A stretch of DNA of 46,613 nucleotides from Polaribacter sp. (GTDB lineage Bacteria; Bacteroidota; Bacteroidia; Flavobacteriales; Flavobacteriaceae), in contig JABJPX010000047.1 of assembly GCA_018663625.1 (NCBI GenBank), positions 1 to 46,613 on the forward strand. The letters run 5' to 3'. Made by a program: the position numbers and the translations under genes. Below the pieces are notes generated by a model. That model did no database searches, was not told the DNA's origin, and saw only the letters and a program-made list of their open reading frames with translations. Shown here piece by piece: positions 8,930 through 17,367 of the stretch (position 1 is the first letter of the stretch; every line of letters starts with the position of its first letter).

Positions 8930-9424
8930 ATGAAAAAAATAGTAGGCATATTTGCCATGGCCGTTGTGTTGTATTCTTGCAACCAACCCACAACAGAAGT
9001 AACAGTAAACAAGCAAGCGGGCGAATGGGTTTCTTCGGGGGCTGAGTATTCCATCGGAGACGATAAAAACGTAGCCACTGTAAAAGCATTTATTGAAGGA
9101 TATGAAAAGATGAATGTTGAAACCATCTTTAATCTTTCTCAAGATTCTGTAAGAGTATTTTTACACAATCTAGAAACACCAATGTATATGAACCGCACAT
9201 TGCTTACTCAAATGTTTTCGAATTTCGACTCCATTCAAGCGACACCAATTTATTTTTTACCCTACGAAGTAGCAGGATGGGATCAAAGTATCGTGCAAGT
9301 GGTTTCTAAAGAAAAACGATTTCTAAAAGATGGAACCATAGAAAATGTACGTTTGTTAGAAAAATTTATAATTGACAAAGACGGAAAGGTGTCAACAATT
9401 CGCCAATTCGATGCTGCTTGGTAA
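8930..9424 (+). CDS. small lipoprotein, probable NTF2-like/SnoaL fold
   Basis: The 164-residue protein starts with a lipoprotein signal (MKKIVGIFAMAVVLYSC); the lipobox LYSC places the lipidated cysteine at residue 17. The mature part has the look of the NTF2-like superfamily: an early helix with VKAFIEGYEKMNVETIFNLS, then alternating strands ending in IIDKDGKVSTIRQFDAAW. NTF2-like lipoproteins of this size are common in flavobacteria and mostly of unknown role. The start at 8930 is preferred over an in-frame ATG at 8900 because it gives a proper lipoprotein signal and because the -7 box overlaps 8900. It lies between the tRNA terminator and the convergent oxidoreductase gene, so it is a monocistronic unit. 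Confidence 0.78.
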   Translation: MKKIVGIFAMAVVLYSCNQPTTEVTVNKQAGEWVSSGAEYSIGDDKNVATVKAFIEGYEKMNVETIFNLSQDSVRVFLHNLETPMYMNRTLLTQMFSNFDSIQATPIYFLPYEVAGWDQSIVQVVSKEKRFLKDGTIENVRLLEKFIIDKDGKVSTIRQFDAAW

Positions 9425-9456
9425 ACTTTTTTTCCGTTTTTAATGAATTGAAAATT

Positions 9457-9491
9457 GAAGATCTAGGTGCTTTTCATCTTCTTTGTTTTTT
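9457..9491 (+). terminator. weak candidate terminator after the lipoprotein gene
   Basis: GAAGAT (9457-9462) and ATCTTC (9476-9481) can form a 6-bp stem with a 13-nt loop, followed by a T-rich run. The stem is short and the loop large, so the call is weak. Confidence 0.3.
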
Positions 9492-9503
9492 TGAAAAATT
9501 AAT

Positions 9504-11807
9504 TTATAAGTTGACAGTTTCTTTCTGTATTGAAATGATAACTGTCTTAGAAGTTGGAGTATTGCTAATGTCAGCTTTACTTTTAATAGGAACCAATACA
9601 TTTGTTTCTGGAAAATAGGTGGCAGTACATTGTCTTGGAATGTTGTAAGGAACTACCATAAAGCCAAGAGCATGCCTTTGCTCACCATTAAAATGACTGG
9701 TTAGGTTTACCTTATCCAATTTTTGAAGCCCATGCTGTTTCATATCTTCATGATTCATAAAGATAATTCTACGCTCATTTAAAACCCCTCGATATCGATC
9801 ATTTAAGCCATATATAGTTGTGTTGTATTGATCATGAGTGCGAATGGTCATCATTAAAAATTGATGATTTTTTAATGTTATTTTCGAGGGTTTATTACTG
9901 CTGAAATTGGCTTTTCCTGAAGCTGTCGGTGTAAAATCATTTTCCCGTGCGTTGTTGGGTAAGGTAAACCCTCCTGGAATTCGAACGCGTTGATTGTATT
10001 TTTGAAAACCTGGAATTGTCGCTTCAATTTTCTCTCGTATTAAATCATAATTAGCAGCCATTCCAGACCAATCCGTTGTTGTGTTTTGGAGTGTTGCCTT
10101 CGCAAGTCCAGCTACGATGGCTGGTTCGCTTAATAATTGGTTTGAGTGCGGAATTAAATGCCCTTTTGATTGATGGACAACTCCCATAGAATTTTCTACC
10201 GAAATAAATTGTTCCCCAGAACTTTGAATATCTTTTTCAGAACGTCCTAAACATGGAAGAATCAAGGCTCTTTTTCCATGAATTAAATGACTCCGATTTA
10301 ATTTTGTTGATATTTGAACAGACAAGCTACATTGTTGCATCGCTTTGGCAGTAAATTGAGTATCTGGAGTTGCAGAAATAAAATTCCCCCCCATTCCAAT
10401 AAATACCTTAGCTTTTTTCTCCTTCATGGCCTCAATGGCTGAAACAACATCATACCCATGTTTTCGTGGAGCTTTAAAAGAAAATTCCTCTTCTAAACGG
10501 TCTAAAAAAACCGCTTTTGGTTTTTCCCAGATGCCCATTGTCCGATCTCCCTGAACATTAGAATGTCCACGAACAGGACAGGTACCTGCTCCTTTTTTTC
10601 CAATACTGCCTTTTAGTAATAACAAATTCACAATTTCCCGAATGTTGTCTACAGAATTTTTGTGTTGTGTTAAGCCCATAGCCCAACAAACAATAATGTT
10701 CTCATTATTAATGATGAGTGCAGTTGCTTTTTCTATGGAAGCGAGAGTTAAGCCCGTTTGTGGTAATAATTCTTCAATACTATAGCTGTCTAAATCTTCT
10801 AAAAAGGCGTCAATTCCTGCTGTTTTTTCTTCGATGAATTGATGATTAAAAACACTGTTAGGGTTTTCTTTTTCTTTCGACTTCATCAATTTTAAAATAA
10901 TTTTCAATAATGCAACATCACCATTTATTTTTACTTGTAGAAATAAATCCGTTAAATCCTGTCCCTTTCCAACCCATTTTAAAGGGTTTTGTGGGTCTTT
11001 GTAATTGAGTAAACCAACTTCGGGAAGTGGGTTTACTGTAATTATTTTTCCACCCTTTTTTTTCATTTCACTCAAAGCAGTTAGCATTCTTGGATGATTT
11101 GTTCCTGGGTTTTGCCCCATAACAATTACTAAATCTGCATGATTAAAATCATCCAATGTAATCGATCCTTTTCCAATTCCTAATGTTTCAGAAAGCGCAA
11201 CTCCACTAGATTCATGACACATGTTAGAACAATCAGGTAAGTTGTTGGTACCAAATTCTCTTACAAAAAGCTGATATAAAAAAGCCGCCTCATTACTCGT
11301 TCTTCCCGAGGTATAAAAAATAGCTTCATCTGGAGATGCTAATTGATTTAACTCTTTGCCTATGATGCTGAAAGCGGCATCCCAAGAAATTTCTTCATAA
11401 TGGTCTTTGCCTTCTGGTAAATACATGGGGTGTGTAATTCTTCCGCTTTTTCCAATTTCATAATCAGACAATAACGAAAGTTCTTGAACAGAATGTGTCG
11501 CAAAAAAAAGAGGAGAGACCCTGTTTTTTGTTGCTTCTTCCGCAACGGCTTTTGCACCATTTTCGCAATACTCTGCTAAAAAAGCACGTTTGGCATCTGG
11601 ATCTGGCCATGCACATCCAGGACAATCAAAGCCATCTTTTTGATTTATATTTTTTAATAAAACAATTCCTTTAACAAGTCCAACCTCTTTTTTAATGTGC
11701 GACATTGCCGATGTAATTGCTTTTACACCCACCGCAGAAGTGGGGATTTCAGTCAATTGAATTCCTGTAAGGGTCTTAGGTGGTTGTGCGTGAATTTTTT
11801 TCTCCAT
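9504..11807 (-). CDS. FdhF/YdeP-family molybdopterin oxidoreductase
   Basis: The 767-residue protein belongs to the formate-dehydrogenase-alpha-like (YdeP) branch of the DMSO reductase superfamily, which uses a bis-MGD molybdenum or tungsten cofactor. The family signature FDCPGCAWPDP lies at 60-70 (Cys62, Cys65). SNMCHESSG places Cys197-His198 where E. coli FdhF has selenocysteine-His, so cysteine is the likely metal ligand. MGQNPGTNHPRM and the C-terminal MMTIRTHDQYNTTIYG fit the cofactor-binding domains. The physiological substrate of YdeP-type enzymes is not settled; formate oxidation should not be assumed. There is no twin-arginine signal, so it is cytoplasmic. It follows fdhD by 8 bp, in agreement with a need for FdhD-dependent sulfuration. 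No NAD- or quinone-linked partner subunit is adjacent. Confidence 0.9.
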   Translation of the reverse strand: MEKKIHAQPPKTLTGIQLTEIPTSAVGVKAITSAMSHIKKEVGLVKGIVLLKNINQKDGFDCPGCAWPDPDAKRAFLAEYCENGAKAVAEEATKNRVSPLFFATHSVQELSLLSDYEIGKSGRITHPMYLPEGKDHYEEISWDAAFSIIGKELNQLASPDEAIFYTSGRTSNEAAFLYQLFVREFGTNNLPDCSNMCHESSGVALSETLGIGKGSITLDDFNHADLVIVMGQNPGTNHPRMLTALSEMKKKGGKIITVNPLPEVGLLNYKDPQNPLKWVGKGQDLTDLFLQVKINGDVALLKIILKLMKSKEKENPNSVFNHQFIEEKTAGIDAFLEDLDSYSIEELLPQTGLTLASIEKATALIINNENIIVCWAMGLTQHKNSVDNIREIVNLLLLKGSIGKKGAGTCPVRGHSNVQGDRTMGIWEKPKAVFLDRLEEEFSFKAPRKHGYDVVSAIEAMKEKKAKVFIGMGGNFISATPDTQFTAKAMQQCSLSVQISTKLNRSHLIHGKRALILPCLGRSEKDIQSSGEQFISVENSMGVVHQSKGHLIPHSNQLLSEPAIVAGLAKATLQNTTTDWSGMAANYDLIREKIEATIPGFQKYNQRVRIPGGFTLPNNARENDFTPTASGKANFSSNKPSKITLKNHQFLMMTIRTHDQYNTTIYGLNDRYRGVLNERRIIFMNHEDMKQHGLQKLDKVNLTSHFNGEQRHALGFMVVPYNIPRQCTATYFPETNVLVPIKSKADISNTPTSKTVIISIQKETVNL

Positions 11808-11815
11808 CCGTTGTT

Positions 11816-12607
11816 TTATTTTAAATAATTCGGGTTGGCATAAATCGTCATTTTTTCATCTCTCGTAAAACCTATTAAACAAATACCAAACTCTTTCGAG
11901 AAATCTACAGCCAAGGAAGAACAAGCCGAAACTGCAACAATGATCGGTATTTTTGCAATAAATGCTTTGGATACGATTTCATATGAAACACGTCCACTAA
12001 CTAGCATAAAAGTAGCTTCTTTCAATTGCTTTTTGAGCAATAATTCACCAACAACTTTATCAACAGCATTGTGCCTTCCAATATCTTCTTGAATACTTAA
12101 CAAGGTATTATTGGCATTAAATAGCGCCGCAGCATGACTGCCCCCAGATTTTTTAAACGTTTTTTGATGTGCTTGCATTAAGGCAAACATTTTTTGAATA
12201 TTTGAAGCAGCCATTGCATTTTTAAGATCGATGGTGTCACCAGATACCACAAGGTCTTTTAATTCTTGTTTGCCACAAATTCCACAAGAAGAAACCGATA
12301 ACAATGTTCGTTTATTCAAATATCCTTTTCCCAACATTTCCTCAGGTATTGAGATATTTACAATGGTTTCACCGCCTTTTTTCACCTCAATTACTTCAAA
12401 TCGAAAAACAGCTTCTTGCTTATAGATGTCTTCAGCAAACAGCAATCCTCGCACGAGTTCAAGATCGTTGCCAGGCGTTCTCATTACCACCGTATAAGGT
12501 TTGTTATTAATGTTTATTTGAAGGGGTGCTTCAATAACCAAGGCATCCTCCGTTTTGAGTTGTGTTTTTGGAAGTATTTTGATCCCTTGGTAATTAAGTG
12601 TTTGCAT
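11816..12607 (-). CDS. fdhD: FdhD formate dehydrogenase accessory sulfurtransferase
   Basis: The 263-residue product is a full-length FdhD. This protein passes sulfur from a cysteine desulfurase to the molybdenum centre of FdhF-type enzymes. The sulfur-carrying cysteine pair is in SVSSCGICGK (Cys108 and Cys111). Other family landmarks are APLQININ, TPGNDLELVRGLLFAE, EDIGRHNAVDKVVGE and LVSGRVSYEIVSKA. It lies 8 bp upstream of the YdeP-type oxidoreductase and is the first gene of a two-gene operon. The intergenic region before it holds a consensus -7 box and two inverted repeats, suggesting regulation. Confidence 0.95.
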   Translation of the reverse strand: MQTLNYQGIKILPKTQLKTEDALVIEAPLQININNKPYTVVMRTPGNDLELVRGLLFAEDIYKQEAVFRFEVIEVKKGGETIVNISIPEEMLGKGYLNKRTLLSVSSCGICGKQELKDLVVSGDTIDLKNAMAASNIQKMFALMQAHQKTFKKSGGSHAAALFNANNTLLSIQEDIGRHNAVDKVVGELLLKKQLKEATFMLVSGRVSYEIVSKAFIAKIPIIVAVSACSSLAVDFSKEFGICLIGFTRDEKMTIYANPNYLK

Positions 12608-12628
12608 TTCAATAATTTTGTTTCCTTA

Positions 12629-12636
12629 CAAACTTA
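12629..12636 (-). promoter_or_regulatory. -7 element of the fdhD operon
   Basis: On the minus strand TAAGTTTG matches TAnnTTTG exactly and ends about 22 bp before the fdhD ATG (12605-12607). The -33 position is occupied by the 12649-12664 palindrome instead of a clear TTTG. Confidence 0.55.
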
Positions 12637-12648
12637 CTAAAAATGTCA

Positions 12649-12664
12649 TTGTGTAATTACACAA
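12649..12664. promoter_or_regulatory. candidate operator: 16-bp perfect palindrome before fdhD
   Basis: TTGTGTAATTACACAA is its own reverse complement. Its centre lies about 24 bp upstream of the middle of the -7 box, which puts it over the -33 region. The shape TTGTG-N6-CACAA resembles sites of CRP/FNR-superfamily regulators, but the regulator is not identified. Confidence 0.5.
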
Positions 12665-12670
12665 AAGGTA

Positions 12671-12686
12671 TTGAAAGTTCTTTCAA
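12671..12686. promoter_or_regulatory. second 16-bp inverted repeat before fdhD
   Basis: TTGAAAG-TT-CTTTCAA has 7-bp arms and a 2-bp centre. It is the same overall length as the 12649-12664 palindrome and shares the TTG-N10-CAA frame. The two centres are 22 bp apart, about two helical turns. No T tract follows on the minus strand, so it does not look like the terminator of the upstream methyltransferase gene. Confidence 0.4.
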
Positions 12687-12687
12687 T

Positions 12688-13863
12688 TTAAACTTTCTTA
12701 CAAAAAAGCACTATTTGTTTGCCTTTTAAATTTGTAGTGAAGAATAAAAATAGATTTCCTCCCTCTTTTATTTTTGTTTCTTTCCGAATTTGAGCAACAC
12801 TTTTTGGGAAATTTCGAATCGTAATATTTGCTTTTTCTTGACCTAAGAATTTCTTTATTTTCTTTTTGTCGTAGGGCATCGATTGGGTAATGATAAATTG
12901 CCTTCCAGGAAAATCTATCAATTGATCTGAAGTATATAAATGCGAATGTTGATGGAGTTTAAAGACTTCCAATTGATGACTAACTTCATGAAATCCTCCA
13001 GATTTTAAGATGGCTGCATTGGGCTCATAGATGTAGGTAAGGGGAGGTGAGTAGGTTGATTTTGCCTCCGATTGATAGTTAAATTCAATTTGTTGAAGTG
13101 AATTTTTTTGATAATTGATTGCTTCGATTTTAATGCACTTCGGCGCGTTCTTTTCCAATAAAAAAAGTAGCTCTTTTACTTCATTATTCAAGGCTATCAC
13201 CTGAACTTTTACAACGTTTTTTAACTCATTAATAGTGTTTTTAATGTCTAATATTGGAGATGTTTTTATGAGTATTTGTGTTGCTTTGGTAAAAAGAAAA
13301 TCAATTTTTGGAGGAACGTATGGCAAACAATCTTTCAATAAAAAAACTTTTCCTTTTGCGTCATGTCTTCTCGATGGGTCAATAAAAATACAATCAAATT
13401 TTTGAGAAGTTTCTTTTAAAAATTTTAAGCCATTACCTTTAAACGTTTCAATATTATCAATTTTTAATTGCTTAATATTATGTGTAACAATTTCAGAAAG
13501 TTGATCGTTGATCTCGCAATGCACTACTTTTTTAAACTGTTTAGAAAAGGCATGGGCATCAATACCAAAACCTCCAGTAATGTCGATTACAGAATCGCCA
13601 GAAATTAAAGTTAATTTATGTGCAGCTGTAACTTCGGAAGATGTTTGTTCGATACTTATTTTTGCGGGATAATAAATGCTTTCTGTTGAAAACCAAGTAG
13701 GCAATTTTTTCTCTGATTTTTGTTTAGCTACAATTTGATTTGCTAATTCTTGAATAGAAACTTTTTCGAAAGGACTCCCTTTTAAGATCAGTTTTGTGAT
13801 TTCAGTTTTTAAATTTGCTGAAATAAATTTTTGAACATCGGAATGTAAAATGGCTAAATTCAA
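12688..13863 (-). CDS. class I SAM methyltransferase, THUMP-like domain family
   Basis: The 391-residue protein has an N-terminal helical part, a Rossmann methyltransferase core and a C-terminal THUMP-like region. The SAM-binding motif I is VIDITGGFGIDAHAFS (about 136-151), followed by the acidic CEIN of motif II. FDCIFIDPSRRHDAKGK holds the catalytic DPSR-type motif IV. The motif IV wording and THUMP-like tail suggest RNA as substrate, but no base or position can be named. It starts 6 bp after the AI-2E permease gene and is the last gene of a packed minus-strand operon. Confidence 0.82.
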   Translation of the reverse strand: MNLAILHSDVQKFISANLKTEITKLILKGSPFEKVSIQELANQIVAKQKSEKKLPTWFSTESIYYPAKISIEQTSSEVTAAHKLTLISGDSVIDITGGFGIDAHAFSKQFKKVVHCEINDQLSEIVTHNIKQLKIDNIETFKGNGLKFLKETSQKFDCIFIDPSRRHDAKGKVFLLKDCLPYVPPKIDFLFTKATQILIKTSPILDIKNTINELKNVVKVQVIALNNEVKELLFLLEKNAPKCIKIEAINYQKNSLQQIEFNYQSEAKSTYSPPLTYIYEPNAAILKSGGFHEVSHQLEVFKLHQHSHLYTSDQLIDFPGRQFIITQSMPYDKKKIKKFLGQEKANITIRNFPKSVAQIRKETKIKEGGNLFLFFTTNLKGKQIVLFCKKV

Positions 13864-13869
13864 AGAAAA

Positions 13870-14952
13870 TTAGAGGTCTTTGGTTAATGTCTTTACGATT
13901 TTGTTTTCGGAAAGAAATTCTTTCAAAATTACTTTCAATGCTGTATAGAGTGGGACTGCAGTAATCATTCCAGTAATTCCAAATAACAAGCCGCCAATAA
14001 TAATGATTAAGAAAATTTCTAATGGATGGGATTTTGTTGTCTTTGAGAAAATAATTGGTTGACTCGCAAAATTATCAATGAGTTGTGCGAACAAATAACC
14101 AATCATTACATAAGAAGTTGTTGGCAATATGACCGTTTGAAAATCTTGACCAATATTACTTGTCATCGATAAAATAAACATAATTACAGCACCAATTAAA
14201 GGCCCAACATATGGAATTAAATTTAACAAAGCACACAAGAAGGCAATGACAACCGCATTGTTGATATCAAAAATTAAAAGAATGATGGTGTATAAAATAA
14301 AGAGAATTGAAATTTGAAAAATCAATCCGATAAAATATCGAGAGAGTAAGTTATTGATTGTTTCTAACGAATCAGTAAACCTTCCTTTTGTTTTGTTTGG
14401 AATAAGAAGGAGGATACCATTTTTTAGCATTCTACTATCTTTCATAAAGAAAAATGAGATAAATAAAACCGAAAATAATCCCACACTAAAAGAGCCAACT
14501 GTTCCCACAATTGCATTTAAAAAGTTGGGAATTTCTTTAAATTGAGAAATCAAATCAATATTTTTTAATTCAGATAATACATCAATCCCCTTAGAGGAAA
14601 AATAAGCGTTAATTTGATTGAAAACACTTTGAATATTTTGCTGTAAGCCATCTGTTTGAAGGAGTGATAAACTTTCTCCTTGTTCAGTGATTAATGGAAT
14701 AAACATTCCAATTAACCCAGAAATAATAGCTAACATAAATAGCATTGTTGTGACTACCGAAAGTGTATTTGGGAACTTTAATCGACGTCTTAAAAACAAA
14801 ATAATAGGCCTTGTAATTAAAGATAAAATTCCAGCAATAATCACGTAAATAATGACGGATTGAATTGTGTATAAAAAAAATAAAAAGAATGCAATTCCTA
14901 CTAATATGCCAAGCGCTCTTAAGATGCCGTTTGAAATGATTTTTGTATTCAT
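13870..14952 (-). CDS. AI-2E family (UPF0118) membrane transporter
   Basis: The 360-residue protein is a polytopic membrane protein with two N-terminal helices (about 12-35 and 55-85), a soluble loop (about 90-150) and further helices to residue 345. LNLIPYVGPLIGAVIM and the late GGLLFGITGMITAVPLYTALKVIL are the conserved AI-2E/PF01594 segments. Members include E. coli TqsA (AI-2 export) and sodium/proton antiporters, so substrate cannot be inferred. Its ATG overlaps the TAA stop of the upstream 425-residue gene by one base (TAATG), implying translational coupling. Confidence 0.88.
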   Translation of the reverse strand: MNTKIISNGILRALGILVGIAFFLFFLYTIQSVIIYVIIAGILSLITRPIILFLRRRLKFPNTLSVVTTMLFMLAIISGLIGMFIPLITEQGESLSLLQTDGLQQNIQSVFNQINAYFSSKGIDVLSELKNIDLISQFKEIPNFLNAIVGTVGSFSVGLFSVLFISFFFMKDSRMLKNGILLLIPNKTKGRFTDSLETINNLLSRYFIGLIFQISILFILYTIILLIFDINNAVVIAFLCALLNLIPYVGPLIGAVIMFILSMTSNIGQDFQTVILPTTSYVMIGYLFAQLIDNFASQPIIFSKTTKSHPLEIFLIIIIGGLLFGITGMITAVPLYTALKVILKEFLSENKIVKTLTKDL

Positions 14953-16229
14953 TAGATTGTTGCTTTTACGTCACCCATACTTAATTTTCTACCCCCACCA
15001 AAAGAATGACTCGTTGGTAAAAGTGTGCCACTCTCTGTGGTGATCCATTGGTCCCATGTGGCAGGAACTCCCTCCATTTTCATGGAAGGTACAAACATTT
15101 TATAACTCTTTGGAATGAAGTTTTCATCTAAAAGCCATAAATAAGAGTCACCAGGAGTTGTTCCTCCTGTGGTGTATTTTACCAGTAAAGCGTCTTTGCC
15201 TGCTTCTTTTTGAATACTTCGTATAATTCCTTTTTCAAAAAGTTTGTGAGGTGCTACCAACCAAAAACTATCATTATTAAAAAGTTTGGTTGCCTTTGTA
15301 ATGAGTTGTTTGTTTTCTGTTGCTGATATTTTATTGTTGAAGTAAATACTGCTTTTTTCTAAATTATTTGGGTGCAATACTACCCGAATACTATCCCATG
15401 AAACGCTAACAATATGTTGCGCTTTGTCCCATTCATAAGAACGTCTTCCGCCAAAACTCCATGCGATATGATTGGTTGTTTTGTACTTTTCATGCTTGAT
15501 TGCTTTCAGTATTTTATGGGCAAGAGCATTTGCTTTTGGATTGTATGATTTTACATTTCCTATAGGTAGTTTCATGCCAAATAATGAAAGTGCGTGTGAT
15601 GTGGGTAAAAGAATTCCAGATGCTGTGGTTTTTAGAGAGTTCCAAGAAGCTTCAATACCACCAATAGGAATTATTTGTGTCCACATTTTAAATGAAATTG
15701 GCAGCCCAGAGTCTGCCAAAATCCATAAATAAGAATCTCCAGGAGTTGTTCCTCCAGAAGTATAGGTTACTAATAGGGCATCTTTTCCTTGGTGTTTTAC
15801 AATACTTCTTTCTGTACCAGCATCAAAAATTTTATACGGAGCAACCAGCCAAAAAGAATCGTTATTAAAATAGGCTGTCGCAGTGGCGATGATCTCTTTG
15901 TTGTCAACTTTTTGATTGTCAATAAAAACGCTGCTTTTAGCAGGTGAAATTGTATTTAAATCTACGCTATTTTTACCCCAAGAAACGCGCACTCTATTCT
16001 GATTTTTAAACCATTTGTAGTGATGTTCATTTCTAAAACTCCATTCTAAAACTTCGGTGTTGTTGTAAGCGTCAGAATTCATTGCTTGCAACATTTTTGT
16101 AGCCAAAGCATCTGCATCTTTTCCTTTTTTACCTATTGGCAGTGCCTCGTTTTTAGAAACAAAGAAAACAACTCCCGTTAGTATCAACAATAGGAACAAA
16201 ACGCCAATAATTTTGAAAAATATTTTCAT
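14952..16229 (-). CDS. uncharacterised membrane-anchored protein with tandem 196-residue duplication
   Basis: I do not recognise a named family. The 425-residue protein has one N-terminal membrane or signal segment (residues 2-25) and then two copies of the same domain, about 38-230 and 234-425. SFWLVAP occurs at 125-131 and 321-327, GGTTPGDSYLW at 159-169 and 355-365, and LLPTSH at 207-212 and 403-408; the offset is 196 in all three, so the copies align without gaps across these anchors. The strand-rich pattern with D-(S/A)YLW and a following P-(I/K)S-(F/Y)KM strand recalls LolA/LolB-like lipid-binding folds, which is inference only. It probably faces the periplasm. It is coupled by TAATG overlap to the AI-2E permease. 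Confidence 0.75.
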   Translation of the reverse strand: MKIFFKIIGVLFLLLILTGVVFFVSKNEALPIGKKGKDADALATKMLQAMNSDAYNNTEVLEWSFRNEHHYKWFKNQNRVRVSWGKNSVDLNTISPAKSSVFIDNQKVDNKEIIATATAYFNNDSFWLVAPYKIFDAGTERSIVKHQGKDALLVTYTSGGTTPGDSYLWILADSGLPISFKMWTQIIPIGGIEASWNSLKTTASGILLPTSHALSLFGMKLPIGNVKSYNPKANALAHKILKAIKHEKYKTTNHIAWSFGGRRSYEWDKAQHIVSVSWDSIRVVLHPNNLEKSSIYFNNKISATENKQLITKATKLFNNDSFWLVAPHKLFEKGIIRSIQKEAGKDALLVKYTTGGTTPGDSYLWLLDENFIPKSYKMFVPSMKMEGVPATWDQWITTESGTLLPTSHSFGGGRKLSMGDVKATI

Positions 16230-16255
16230 TTAAATGGATGTTATTTTAAGCGAAT

Positions 16256-16510
16256 TTAATTCTTTTTTGTGTTTTCGAGGTCTTTTGGTTTAAAAACTAC
16301 TTTTTTTGAAGCAGGATATTTTGCAATCATTTCGATAGGGCGTATTGGCCGTTCCACGAGATTACCAGCACAACTTGGACATATATTATTAAAAAGAGTA
16401 CTTGCACAGGTCTTACAATAGGTACATTCAAAAGAGCAAATCATTGCCTCGGTGGATGTGTTTGGCAAAGGGGTATTGCAATGTTCGCAGGTAGGTCTAA
16501 TTTCTAACAT
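16256..16510 (-). CDS. DUF1272 zinc-ribbon-like protein
   Basis: The 84-residue protein has four CxxC-type pairs: Cys8/Cys11, Cys25/Cys29, Cys32/Cys35 and Cys44/Cys47. These suggest two zinc sites. The opening MLEIRPTCEHCNTPLP and the central FECTYCKTCA are characteristic of DUF1272, whose function is unknown. It overlaps the end of the RluA-type gene by 7 bp, so the two are probably translated together. The 30 or so residues after the last cysteine pair are basic and lack structure hints. Confidence 0.85.
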   Translation of the reverse strand: MLEIRPTCEHCNTPLPNTSTEAMICSFECTYCKTCASTLFNNICPSCAGNLVERPIRPIEMIAKYPASKKVVFKPKDLENTKKN

Positions 16511-17367
16511 GATGGAATTATTTTTTTGAATTTATTTGGAAGTTCTTTTTCAATTCGCAGATGCTGCTTTGTAAAGGGGTGGGTAAATTCTAAGATTCCA
16601 GCATGTAAGTACAATCCTTTTCCATATAATATTAGTTCCTCTTTTCCATATTCTTTGTCGCCTAAAATTGGATTTCCAAGGGCAGCGAGGTGTTTTCTAA
16701 GTTGATGCCTTCTTCCTGTTTTTGGAGATAATTTTAGCCAATTTAAAAATCCAAATCGATCTGATTTTACACTTTCTAATACAGTATAATCCGTGGTCGC
16801 TGTTTTTTCATCGATCAGAATATTAATGCTCCCAGAGGTTTCCATTTTTCCAATCGTAATGGCAAAATACGTTTTTCGAATTTCTTTATTTTCAAACAAT
16901 TTATTCAAAGCATGAATGCTAGCACTCGTTTTTCCGACAAGTAGTAGTCCTGTTGTTGGGTAGTCCAATCGATGAGTAGGCCTTGGTCTTACAGCATCTA
17001 ATTGAGTGCTTTTTTGTAAATTTTGCTGCAAGGCGTTGTCAATCGTTTTAAAGGTATTTCCGCTGACTAAAATACCAGCAGGTTTGTTAATAATTGCTAA
17101 ATAATCGTCTTCAAAAATCACCTCTAAATCAAACTTTAACCTTTTGAAATCAGAAGATATCTCGGATTGATACAGTGTTATTTTTTCACCTCCAAGCATA
17201 TATTGTGCCGTGGTAGCAATACAGTCATTTATGAAAATGAGTTTCTTTTTGATGGCTTTTTTAATGCCAGATTTTGTCGGAATCGTTTTAAAAATACCCA
17301 CTGCATATTCTTGAAAACGGACTGGGTTTTCTAATTTTGGAACGATATGGGTTTCTTGCAATTCCAT
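16504..17367 (-). CDS. RluA-family RNA pseudouridine synthase
   Basis: The 287-residue protein isomerises uridine to pseudouridine in RNA by family membership. An S4-like RNA-binding stretch (about 30-68) precedes the catalytic domain. The catalytic aspartate is Asp135 in THRLDYPTTGLLLVGKT, the RluA signature. KLSPKTGRRHQLRKHLAALGNPILGD is the second conserved motif. The exact rRNA or tRNA target cannot be told. Its start overlaps the stop of the VOC gene by one base (TAATG), and its 3' end overlaps the DUF1272 gene. Confidence 0.92.
   Translation of the reverse strand: MELQETHIVPKLENPVRFQEYAVGIFKTIPTKSGIKKAIKKKLIFINDCIATTAQYMLGGEKITLYQSEISSDFKRLKFDLEVIFEDDYLAIINKPAGILVSGNTFKTIDNALQQNLQKSTQLDAVRPRPTHRLDYPTTGLLLVGKTSASIHALNKLFENKEIRKTYFAITIGKMETSGSINILIDEKTATTDYTVLESVKSDRFGFLNWLKLSPKTGRRHQLRKHLAALGNPILGDKEYGKEELILYGKGLYLHAGILEFTHPFTKQHLRIEKELPNKFKKIIPSC

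Noticed and set aside
8407..9142. Several minus-strand open frames across the tRNA cluster and the start of the lipoprotein gene
   Set aside because: They are antisense to well-formed tRNAs and a lipoprotein gene; peptides such as the CRIRTCDRLLRREVLYPAEL type are the usual false translations of tRNA genes.
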